A stretch of 64,000 bases of DNA from Bacteroidota bacterium (GTDB lineage Bacteria > Bacteroidota > Bacteroidia > Palsa-948), in contig JACQAL010000038.1 of NCBI GenBank assembly GCA_016195025.1, positions 1-64,000 on the forward strand, given 5' to 3'. Numbering within the stretch: position 1 is the first letter of the stretch; each line of letters begins with the position of its first letter. Below, piece by piece: positions 8,527-15,898 of the stretch. The position numbers and the translations under genes are program-made. The notes under the pieces are model-generated. The model was not told the DNA's origin, ran no database searches, and saw only the letters and a program-made list of their open reading frames with translations.

Positions 8527-9798
8527 TTATTCCTTAATCTTTTGTGTAAAAATTTTCACAGGATACCACGCGGCAAAAAAACCAATGAACAGTACGGTTG
8601 CAAATACCAGCAACAAATCCATCGGCACAATCTTTACAGGATAAGCATCTACAATGAATCCTTCGCTGAAAGGAACGGGCTTGAATTGAATTTGAATCCA
8701 GCAGAGTAAAAGTCCAAGCAATAATCCGGCAACTGCCCCAGTGAACGTAATCATTAACCCTTCACGCATGAAAATTTTTCTTATAAGAAGTTTATCTGCG
8801 CCAAGAAACATGAGTGTTTGAATATCTTTTTTCTTTTCGATGATGAGCATGGTGAGTGAGCCAATGACATTGAATGTTGCAATTACGAGAATGAAAGCAA
8901 GAATTAAAAACGTCCACCATTTTTCAGAGTTGATGGTTTTGAAAAGAACTTCGTTTTGTTCGTAGCGGGTTTTTACTTCATACTCTTTTCCCAGAATATT
9001 TTGTATTTCATCTTTAATCTTATTCTTGTCTTTGCCTTTTTCTAATCCAATCTCCACCGCGCTCAATTCATTTTTTCTTTCAAGCAAAGTTCTCGCCAGT
9101 GAAAGAGGAAGAATGCAATACTTAAAATCAAAATCATCGTTCAAAGAAAAAACTCCCGACACTTCCACGCTTCGTATAGTGAAAGCGTCTTCGGGATTCA
9201 GGTAAGATTGCTTGCCGCGTTTCGGAATATATATTTCCAAAGGATGCATGAAATCGGTGAGAGAAATATTTAACCGCCTTGCAATTCCATAGCCGAGCAC
9301 AGCGGAATACAATGGTTGATGGTTAATGGTTGATGGTTGATGGAGAGAATCCACATCATCCATCCTATCTCTTCCCTCATCCATCAATCTGAATTCTCCT
9401 TCACGAATCACTGTGTCGAGCCGCGTCATCTTTACAAAATCATCGCTCACACCTTTGATGGTGGCAATTACTTGCTTGTCGTCATATTTCAGCAAAGCAT
9501 TTTCCTGCAGCACTTCCGTGTAATAAGCAACTCCTTCCAGTTTTTTTATTTTATCGAATGCAATTGAATCGGGCAAAAAAGTTTTTCCTTCCTTGGGAAT
9601 AATTTTTATATCCGGGTCGAATGTGTTGTACAATCCGAAAACCAAATCAGAAATTCCGTTGAAAGCAGAAAGTACAATTATCAAAGCCATTGTTCCAATG
9701 CTAACTCCTGCAACGGAAATGTAAGTGATAATGTTAATCGCGTTATGCGATTTCTTGCTGATTAAATATCTTTTTGCTATGAATAAAGAGAGATTCAT
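8527..9798 (-). CDS. LolC/LolE-type FtsX-family ABC permease
   Basis: 423-residue membrane component of a lipoprotein-releasing (LolCDE-like) ABC system, which extracts lipoproteins from the inner membrane. It begins with the typical FIAKRYLISKKSHNAINII motif, has one membrane segment near residues 25-47, a large periplasmic MacB_PCD-like domain, and three C-terminal segments (about 285-310, 340-365 and 385-410). Residues 138-163 (RDRMDDVDSLHQPSTINHQP) are encoded by an atggttg-word repeat and look like an in-frame insertion in the periplasmic domain. It follows rbfA and a methyltransferase, a common Bacteroidota order. The ATPase partner is not in the window. Confidence 0.85.
   Translation of the reverse strand: MNLSLFIAKRYLISKKSHNAINIITYISVAGVSIGTMALIIVLSAFNGISDLVFGLYNTFDPDIKIIPKEGKTFLPDSIAFDKIKKLEGVAYYTEVLQENALLKYDDKQVIATIKGVSDDFVKMTRLDTVIREGEFRLMDEGRDRMDDVDSLHQPSTINHQPLYSAVLGYGIARRLNISLTDFMHPLEIYIPKRGKQSYLNPEDAFTIRSVEVSGVFSLNDDFDFKYCILPLSLARTLLERKNELSAVEIGLEKGKDKNKIKDEIQNILGKEYEVKTRYEQNEVLFKTINSEKWWTFLILAFILVIATFNVIGSLTMLIIEKKKDIQTLMFLGADKLLIRKIFMREGLMITFTGAVAGLLLGLLLCWIQIQFKPVPFSEGFIVDAYPVKIVPMDLLLVFATVLFIGFFAAWYPVKIFTQKIKE
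9308..9390. repeat. atggttg/catcatcc repeat inside the LolC/E gene
   Basis: Tandem ttgatgg-type heptamers on the left and catcatccatcc, catccatcaa on the right form an imperfect hairpin. The frame stays open through it. The words match those flanking the S23-like gene at 18224-18241 and 18659-18676. Confidence 0.65.
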
Positions 9799-9806
9799 GA
9801 ATCAAC

Positions 9807-9866
9807 AAAAAACGAAAGTATACGAAAAATACGAAATGAAATACAATTAGTGGTAATTAGTGTAAT
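9807..9866. repeat. Intergenic tacgaaaaatacgaa repeat (partial)
   Basis: Between the permease and the methyltransferase, acgaaagtatacgaaaaata resembles one arm of the elements at 15236-15326 and 62902-63035. It is followed by attagtggtaattagtg, resembling half of the tactaat family, so it looks composite. Confidence 0.5.
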
Positions 9867-9873
9867 CAGTTGC

Positions 9874-10683
9874 TTATTTCCATGCTTTGACTATCAATCC
9901 TGTTCCGGTTTTGTGATTTGTGTAAGTGTCAAAAAAATTCAGCACAAAAGAAATCGGATACGCTAGGAGATAATAAAAAGGAAGAAGGATGAAAAATATT
10001 TTTGAAGCGCTGAGCATTTGCATGGGATATTTCATAGACAATCTCCACGAAATTTTTCCGGGAGTTCCGTAAGAATATCCAGGTTCTACTTTTGAAAATC
10101 CTGCCAACTTTAATTTATCTTCAATCTCTTTTATGTTGTAGCCATCGCGCACGTGTTCGCCAATGAAAGAACCTTCATGGCCTTCGTGCACATCGCTCCC
10201 GCCCTGGTCGGATGGAGTGGAGATTAGAAGCATTCCGCCTTTTTTCAGCGAAGCGTGAATGTTTTTAAAAACCAAAACGTCTTCCAAAATATGTTCCATC
10301 ACATCTACAGAAAGCGCGAGATTGTATTTATCTTCCTGAACAAATTTTGTTAAGTCGGCAACTTCAAACTTTACCTTTGTTTTTCCGATTTGCTGAAAAA
10401 AATTATTGCAGTCGGCAACTTGTTCATCTTTTACATCTACCGCCAGAATTTTTGCTTTCGGAAATTTTTTTGTCATCCAGTAACTGTATTGACCAAATCC
10501 TGAACCAGCGTCAAGAATATTTATTTCTTTTTCTCCTGACTCCGAACCCCAATCTCTCAACTCTTTATGCACATGCCAGCATCGCAGCAAAAGCAAGTCG
10601 AGCAGGTTGTAAAATAATTTTCTGAGGAAAGGATTTTTATTAAAAACATTTCCGAGTGAGCGCTTGATTGGGTCGTACTCCAT
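9874..10683 (-). CDS. Class I SAM-dependent methyltransferase
   Basis: 269 residues. The SAM-binding motif I, LDAGSGFGQY, lies at residues 57-66. An acidic residue follows in LAVDVKD, and SVDVMEHILED is a typical motif IV/post-I region of the Methyltransf_11/25 type. The C terminus is hydrophobic. The ATG at 10681-10683 comes 2 nt after the rbfA stop; the frame could extend only to a TTG overlapping rbfA. The substrate is unknown. It is probably co-transcribed with rbfA and the LolC/E gene. Confidence 0.75.
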   Translation of the reverse strand: MEYDPIKRSLGNVFNKNPFLRKLFYNLLDLLLLRCWHVHKELRDWGSESGEKEINILDAGSGFGQYSYWMTKKFPKAKILAVDVKDEQVADCNNFFQQIGKTKVKFEVADLTKFVQEDKYNLALSVDVMEHILEDVLVFKNIHASLKKGGMLLISTPSDQGGSDVHEGHEGSFIGEHVRDGYNIKEIEDKLKLAGFSKVEPGYSYGTPGKISWRLSMKYPMQMLSASKIFFILLPFYYLLAYPISFVLNFFDTYTNHKTGTGLIVKAWK

Positions 10684-10685
10684 AA

Positions 10686-11027
10686 TCAAATCTTCTTAAA
10701 GATTTCATCCATCTTCTCCGCATAATCTGCCGATTCATCTATGAAGAAAGCAATCTCCGGAATGATGCGAACTTGTTTTTTTATTCTTGCTCCTAATAGT
10801 TTTCTTATTTCTCTTGATTGCTTTCTCACTGCTTCCAGAATTTTTTCTTTTTCTTTTACTCCGAAAATGCTGAGATAAGTTTTTGCAAAAGATAAATCAG
10901 GACTCATGAATACGTGCGTAACGGTAATTAATCCTGAGCCGAAAGCATTTTTCATTTCCTTCTGGAAAATGTCAGCAATCTCTTTCTGAATTAAACTTGA
11001 AACTTTATTTTGCCGCAGCGTTGCCAT
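10686..11027 (-). CDS. rbfA: Ribosome-binding factor A
   Basis: 113 residues, usual length. RbfA binds the 30S subunit late in assembly and aids 16S rRNA 5'-end maturation. The start (TLRQNKVSSLIQKEIADI) and the central VTHVFMSPDLSFAKTYLSIF strand-helix region are characteristic of the KH-like fold. It leads the rbfA-methyltransferase-permease group, and upstream lies a palindromic repeat gap shared with the divergent ABC exporter. Confidence 0.9.
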   Translation of the reverse strand: MATLRQNKVSSLIQKEIADIFQKEMKNAFGSGLITVTHVFMSPDLSFAKTYLSIFGVKEKEKILEAVRKQSREIRKLLGARIKKQVRIIPEIAFFIDESADYAEKMDEIFKKI

Positions 11028-11044
11028 GAATCATCAAAAAAAAC

Positions 11045-11178
11045 AACCGTACGAAAGTACGAAAGAAAAACATTTTGGATTATGATTAACATAGAACGAG
11101 TGAAAACTATTTTCATGCAACATTTTTCTAATCTGAGCGTTTCGTATTTTTCGTATACATTCGCTTTTCGAAGATTTA
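11045..11178. repeat. Intergenic cgtacgaaag / tttcgtatttttcg palindrome
   Basis: The left part (11045-11070, cgtacgaaagtacgaaag) and right part (11139-11178, tttcgtatttttcgtata then cgcttttcgaagattt) are inverted relatives, filling the divergent gap between rbfA and the ABC exporter. The same words recur at 15236-15326, 38023-38052 and 62902-63035. Confidence 0.65.
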
Positions 11179-11179
11179 G

Positions 11180-13021
11180 ATGAAACGTTTTCTTCACATC
11201 CTCTCTTACGTTCGCGGTTACTGGCGCTATGGAGTTTTGAATATTATTTTTAATATTCTCTCTGTAATTTTTTCTCTCTTCTCGCTTACCATGATTGCCC
11301 CGTTTCTGAATTTACTTTTTCTGAAGCAGGCGGATGAATACAAAACTATTCTTGCGAAATGCGCGCCTCAGTTTAAAGTTTCTGCCGAATCGCTCATAGA
11401 TAATTTTAATTATTACCTCTCGCAAATCATCATGGAAAAAGGAAAACTGCAGGCGCTGGTTTTTATTTGCCTGTTAGTGGCTGGAATTATTTTTCTGAAA
11501 AATATCTTTCGCTATTTCGGATTGTTTTATATGGCAAATATCCGCAACGGTGTGGTGAAAGATTTGCGCAACGCCATGCACACAAAAATTCTCGCGCTGC
11601 CTTTATCTTATTATTCGAGCGAGCGCAAAGGAGATTTAATGTCGCGCATGACTACTGATGTAATGGAAATTGAATGGAGCGTGATGCAATCCATTGAAAT
11701 GATTTTCCGCAATCCCATCAACATAATTATTTTGCTCGGCACAATGGTTTACATGAGCCCGAAACTTACGCTGCTCGTTCTAGTTTTGATTCCTGTTCCA
11801 GGAGTTTTAATTTCTCTTGTCGCCAGAAGTTTGCGCAGAACATCTGTGAAAGGAAAAACCCGTTTGGGAACTTTATTTTCCATCATTGAAGAAACGCTGG
11901 GCGGTCTGCGAATCATCAAAGCATTCAACGCGGAAAAATTCATAGACAAAAGATTTCAGCAGGAAAATAATTTTTACACGCACACCATGATTCGAATGTA
12001 TCGCAAGCAGGATTTATCTTCTCCGCTCAGCGAATTTTTGGGCGCGTGCGTACTGATGACGCTCGTTTATCTCGGAGGAAGATTGGTGCTGGATGAAACG
12101 CTTTCCGCTTCTGTGTTCATTACCTACATCGCAATTTTTTACCAGGTGATTGGTCCTTCGAAAGAACTCACCATCGCATTTTACGCCATTCAGCGCGGCA
12201 TGGCTTCGGCAGAAAGGATTGAAAAAATAATTAAAGCGGAAGAAGCAATCAAAGAATCTTCCTCACCTGTTACTATTTCTACTTTCAACAGGGAAATTGA
12301 ATACAAAAATGTTTCTTTCTCCTATACGCGCGGAGATGAAGGGCATGTTCTGAAAAATATTAATCTGAAAGTTCCGAAGGGAAAAACAATTGCGCTAGTT
12401 GGACAATCCGGTTCGGGAAAAACCACGCTGGCTGATATGCTTCCGCGTTTTTACGATGCCGACAAAGGAGAAATTCTCATAGATGGAATTTCAATCCGCG
12501 ATGTAAAAATTTCTTCGCTCCGGAATTTAATGGGAATTGTTTCGCAAGAATCAATTCTCTTTAATGATTCTGTGTTTAATAATATTGCTTTTGGATTATT
12601 AAATGCTAAAGAAGAAGATGTTATTAATGCTGCGAAGATTGCAAACGCACATGATTTTATTTTGCAAATGCCCGAAGGTTATCAGACAAATATTGGAGAC
12701 AGAGGCAGCAAACTTTCTGGCGGACAAAGACAGCGGATTGCAATTGCGCGCGCGGTGCTGAAAAATCCTCCTCTACTTATTTTAGATGAAGCAACCTCGG
12801 CTCTCGACAGCGAAAGCGAACGTTTGGTACAGGACGCGCTGAATAAATTAATGCAAAGCAGAACTTCTGTTGTAATCGCTCACCGCCTTTCCACCATTCA
12901 GCATGCCGATGAAATAATTGTTTTAAGCAAAGGAGAAATTGCCGAGCGCGGAAATCACGCTGAACTTTTGGCGAAGAATGGTGCGTACAAAAAATTATAT
13001 GATATGCAAACTTTCGTGTAG
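11180..13021 (+). CDS. MsbA-like ABC exporter (fused membrane and ATPase domains)
   Basis: 613 residues. The membrane domain (about 15-310, six helices) is followed by an ATPase domain with Walker A GQSGSGKTT near 408, signature LSGGQRQR near 511, Walker B LLILDEATSA near 532, and H-loop AHRLS near 566. This is a half-transporter that acts as a homodimer. The closest relatives are the MsbA/lipid A flippase group, but multidrug exporters share the design, so the substrate is not fixed. It stands alone, divergent from rbfA. Confidence 0.85.
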   Translation: MKRFLHILSYVRGYWRYGVLNIIFNILSVIFSLFSLTMIAPFLNLLFLKQADEYKTILAKCAPQFKVSAESLIDNFNYYLSQIIMEKGKLQALVFICLLVAGIIFLKNIFRYFGLFYMANIRNGVVKDLRNAMHTKILALPLSYYSSERKGDLMSRMTTDVMEIEWSVMQSIEMIFRNPINIIILLGTMVYMSPKLTLLVLVLIPVPGVLISLVARSLRRTSVKGKTRLGTLFSIIEETLGGLRIIKAFNAEKFIDKRFQQENNFYTHTMIRMYRKQDLSSPLSEFLGACVLMTLVYLGGRLVLDETLSASVFITYIAIFYQVIGPSKELTIAFYAIQRGMASAERIEKIIKAEEAIKESSSPVTISTFNREIEYKNVSFSYTRGDEGHVLKNINLKVPKGKTIALVGQSGSGKTTLADMLPRFYDADKGEILIDGISIRDVKISSLRNLMGIVSQESILFNDSVFNNIAFGLLNAKEEDVINAAKIANAHDFILQMPEGYQTNIGDRGSKLSGGQRQRIAIARAVLKNPPLLILDEATSALDSESERLVQDALNKLMQSRTSVVIAHRLSTIQHADEIIVLSKGEIAERGNHAELLAKNGAYKKLYDMQTFV

Positions 13022-13039
13022 CAGATAATTTTTTCTTTA

Positions 13040-13047
13040 TACATTCG
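13040..13047 (+). promoter_or_regulatory. -7-like box (TACATTCG) upstream of creD
   Basis: TACATTCG, one mismatch from TAnnTTTG, lies 20 nt before the creD ATG. No clear -33 element is seen, so it is a weak candidate. Confidence 0.3.
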
Positions 13048-13067
13048 TTGCTTAATTCCCATATCAA

Positions 13068-14393
13068 ATGGAAACCATTCAGAAAAATAATTCAGGCGAC
13101 CGCCTCACTGTTAAAGTTGTTGTTATTGTAATCCTTATGTTATTATTATGGGCGTCAACATTTATGATACAGGGATTGATTGATGAAAGACAGCAACGGC
13201 AGAATGAAGCAATTAATGAAGTAAGTTCTAAATGGGGACAAAGACAAACACTTTCTGGTCCAATTATTTCAGTTCCTTATTTTGAATTTCATAAGGATAC
13301 TGGCAAAAGTTATTATAAGGTTATTAAATATGCACATTTTCTTCCAAATGATTTAAAGGTGCAAGGAAAATTATTTCCCGAAAAAAGATATCGTGGAATT
13401 TATGAAGTTGTTGTCTATAATTCTGATTTAAAATTTTCAGGAAAATTTATTCCATTAGATTTTTCTTCTTTAAAAATTCCTAAAGATAATATCATGTATG
13501 ATGATGCTTTTGTTTCAATGGGTATTTCGGATTTGAGAGGAATTGAAGAAGAGGTTTCTCTTACTTGGAATGCAGAAAAAAATTCTTTTAATGCCGGAAT
13601 TGAATCGCCTGATGTATTACAGAGCGGTATTAGTACTAAAATAAAGATCAGCAAGAGTGATACTATAAAAACTGATTATGAATTTTCTTTTAACCTCAAA
13701 TTAAAAGGTTCTGAACTTTTATATTTTACGCCTCTTGGAAAAGAAACAAAAGTTCAAGTTGTTTCAAATTGGAAAACTCCAAGTTTTGACGGTTCGTTTC
13801 TTCCAGATGAAAGAACAGTAAATGATACTGGATTCACAGCGAATTGGAAAATCTTGCACTTAAATAGAAATTATCCTCAAAGTTGGATTGGTTCCGGTTA
13901 CTCCATTCAGAACTCTTCTTTTGGTGTTAATCTTCTCACGCCAGTAGATAATTATCATAAATCAACTCGTTCAGTAAAATATGCCATACTCATTATTACT
14001 CTAACATTTCTTGTGATATTTTTTATTGAGATTCTAAATCAATATGCAGTGCATCCGCTTCAATACACACTAATCGGACTTGGTCTTTGTATTTTTTACT
14101 CTCTTTTAATTTCAATATCTGAACATACTAATTTTAATTTCTCTTATTTTATTTCTGGACTATCAACTATTATATTAATAGCAGCATATTTGAAAAGTAT
14201 TTTTAAAGCAAACCGAATAGTTTTGCTTGTTGCTGGAGTTCTTGCAATTTTACACGGCTATATTTTCTCGCTTATTCAATTGGAAGATTATGCATTATTA
14301 ATGGGAAGTATTGGATTGTTCATTACGCTTGCCATTGTAATGTTTTATTCAAGAAAAATAGATTGGTATAATTTGAGTAAGACAAAAAAATAA
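13068..14393 (+). CDS. creD: CreD family inner-membrane protein
   Basis: 441 residues resembling CreD: one N-terminal membrane segment (about 17-37), a large periplasmic domain starting QRQNEAINEVSSKWG and QTLSGPIISVPYFE, a LPNDLKVQGKLFPEKRYRGIYEV stretch typical of the family (quoted here in parts only), and five or six C-terminal membrane segments from about residue 305. In E. coli CreD belongs to the CreBC regulon and affects envelope integrity; its role in Bacteroidota is unclear. Codons favour A/T-ending forms more than the adjacent genes do. No regulator gene is adjacent. Confidence 0.82.
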   Translation: METIQKNNSGDRLTVKVVVIVILMLLLWASTFMIQGLIDERQQRQNEAINEVSSKWGQRQTLSGPIISVPYFEFHKDTGKSYYKVIKYAHFLPNDLKVQGKLFPEKRYRGIYEVVVYNSDLKFSGKFIPLDFSSLKIPKDNIMYDDAFVSMGISDLRGIEEEVSLTWNAEKNSFNAGIESPDVLQSGISTKIKISKSDTIKTDYEFSFNLKLKGSELLYFTPLGKETKVQVVSNWKTPSFDGSFLPDERTVNDTGFTANWKILHLNRNYPQSWIGSGYSIQNSSFGVNLLTPVDNYHKSTRSVKYAILIITLTFLVIFFIEILNQYAVHPLQYTLIGLGLCIFYSLLISISEHTNFNFSYFISGLSTIILIAAYLKSIFKANRIVLLVAGVLAILHGYIFSLIQLEDYALLMGSIGLFITLAIVMFYSRKIDWYNLSKTKK

Positions 14394-14395
14394 TT

Positions 14396-15235
14396 TTATA
14401 AAATAAATTCTTTCACCGCTTCTGCAAACTCCTTTGGCTTATCCGCATGCACCCAATGCCCGGCACCGGCAATGGTTTTAATCCCGATAGCTATCGGGAC
14501 TGAGCTGGGGAAATATTTTTTGATTTGCGGAATATCCGAATCCAAAATATAATTTGATTTTTCTCCGCGAATGAAAAGGGTAGGAGTGTTAATTGGTTTT
14601 TCTCCAAGTGAAAAAGTTTTTCCAATCTTGTTTTGATTTTCGGCAATGACTTGCAGATTAAATTTCCATTCTAAAGAACTCACCCCGACTTCGTCACCCC
14701 TCTCTTTCTGAAAGAGAGGGGAAGGTGGTGAGTTTTTCCATTGAATATTTTTCAAAAGCAATTGTATTGTCGCTTCATCCCTGATTATTTTTCTCAATTC
14801 AACTTCCGCTTCTTTTCTTGATTTCATTTTCGAAAGATTTATTGAAAGAAGTTTCTCAATAAAGTCAAACTGGTTTCCAGGATAATCTTTCGGTGCCATA
14901 TCAACTACAATCAACTTTTCTATTTTCTCTGGATACATGCTTGCAAACTGCATGGCAACTTTTCCTCCTAATGAGTGCCCTATTAAAATAATTTTTCCAT
15001 CTGCCATCTGACCTTTTACATCTTCCATTACATCCTTAATGTCATTCGCCATAGCAGAATATGTCCATTCATCGCTGTGAGGAGAATTCCCGTGATTTCG
15101 TAAATCAATTAAATAAACTTCGAAAGAGTCGGAAAGCATTTTTCCGATTGTTGCCCAGTTGTCCGATAATCCAAAAAGCCCGTGAAGAATGAAGAGAGGT
15201 TTTCCTTCTCCGAGTTTTCTAAAAAATAATTTCAT
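14396..15235 (-). CDS. Alpha/beta hydrolase (YbfF-like esterase)
   Basis: 279 residues. An N-terminal LHGLFGLSDNW oxyanion-side motif, the nucleophile elbow GHSLGG (Ser near 87) and the late GAGHWVHADKP (catalytic His near 262) are typical of YbfF-type esterases. The start is the ATG at 15233-15235, because the longer frame (to 15271) runs through an intergenic palindrome. Two repeat elements are inserted in frame: PSPLFQKERGDEVG (about 168-182) and SSVPIAIG (about 244-251). Their effect on activity is unknown, but both probably fall in surface loops. Confidence 0.82.
   Translation of the reverse strand: MKLFFRKLGEGKPLFILHGLFGLSDNWATIGKMLSDSFEVYLIDLRNHGNSPHSDEWTYSAMANDIKDVMEDVKGQMADGKIILIGHSLGGKVAMQFASMYPEKIEKLIVVDMAPKDYPGNQFDFIEKLLSINLSKMKSRKEAEVELRKIIRDEATIQLLLKNIQWKNSPPSPLFQKERGDEVGVSSLEWKFNLQVIAENQNKIGKTFSLGEKPINTPTLFIRGEKSNYILDSDIPQIKKYFPSSVPIAIGIKTIAGAGHWVHADKPKEFAEAVKEFIL
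14482..14499. repeat. Perfect palindrome tcccgatagctatcggga in the esterase gene
   Basis: An 18-nt perfect palindrome encoding the VPIAIG stretch just before the catalytic GAGHWVH motif. I recognise this palindrome as a frequent dispersed sequence in Bacteroidota genomes. Confidence 0.7.
14682..14737. repeat. GC-rich palindromic element in the esterase gene
   Basis: CCCCTCTCTTTC (14697-14708) pairs perfectly with GAAAGAGAGGGG (14710-14721), with caccccgacttcgtca and aaggtggtgag flanks. It is related to the elements in ggt (17026), ccmF (43655) and the UXS-type gene (54264). Confidence 0.75.
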
Positions 15236-15326
15236 AAATCTTCGAAAAACGAAACGATACGAAAAATACAAAAAAAGGAAATGGTTTTCATTTCGTATTT
15301 TTCGTACAAGTTCGTGTTTCGCGGAT
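15236..15326. repeat. Intergenic aaatcttcgaaaaacgaa palindrome
   Basis: Left arm 15236-15269 (aaatcttcgaaaaacgaaac then gatacgaaaaatac) and right arm 15291-15326 (tttcgtatttttcgtac then gtgtttcgcgga) are imperfect inverted copies filling the whole gap between the esterase start and the purE stop. Confidence 0.72.
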
Positions 15327-15838
15327 TAACTAACGCGACTGTTAAATTTATGCTGCTTAAGTTCTTCATTCGCCTTGAGAACTTTCTCTTTCAGTTTTTC
15401 TTTGAAAGTTTTTAATTCAGCAGAAAGTTTTTCATCGCCTGTAGCAAGAATTTGCACGGCAAGTATTCCGGCATTTTGTCCGCCATCCACGCCAACAGTC
15501 GCAACCGGAACTCCCGGAGGCATTTGCACAATCGAGAGAAGAGAATCCCATCCATCGAGAGAAATAGTTGATTTGCACGGAACGCCAATCACAGGACAAG
15601 TAGTGAAAGCCGCAATCACTCCGGGAAGATGCGCTGCGCCACCAGCGCCAGCAATGACAACTTTAATTCCGCGCGAAAAAGCATTTTTTCCAAACTCCGC
15701 AACTTGCTCGGGAACCCTGTGAGCCGAGAGCGCATTCACCTCGAAAGGAATTTTAAACTGGTCAAGAATTTTTGCTGCTTCCTGCATGACAGGCCAATCG
15801 CTGGTGCTTCCCATGATGATTGAAACTTTCGGAGTCAT
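15326..15838 (-). CDS. purE: N5-carboxyaminoimidazole ribonucleotide mutase
   Basis: 170 residues, standard for class I PurE, which rearranges N5-CAIR to CAIR in purine synthesis. The motifs GSTSDWPVM (about 8-16), SAHRVPE and GAGGAAHLPGVIA are all present. The start is the ATG at 15836-15838; upstream in-frame sequence has no family similarity. The purK partner is not in the window. It is divergent from the gamma-glutamyltransferase gene. Confidence 0.93.
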   Translation of the reverse strand: MTPKVSIIMGSTSDWPVMQEAAKILDQFKIPFEVNALSAHRVPEQVAEFGKNAFSRGIKVVIAGAGGAAHLPGVIAAFTTCPVIGVPCKSTISLDGWDSLLSIVQMPPGVPVATVGVDGGQNAGILAVQILATGDEKLSAELKTFKEKLKEKVLKANEELKQHKFNSRVS

Positions 15839-15898
15839 ACGTTGTGATTTTGAGTCGTAAAGATAAACCTTTTGCAATAAATGGTAGATTTGCCGCCA

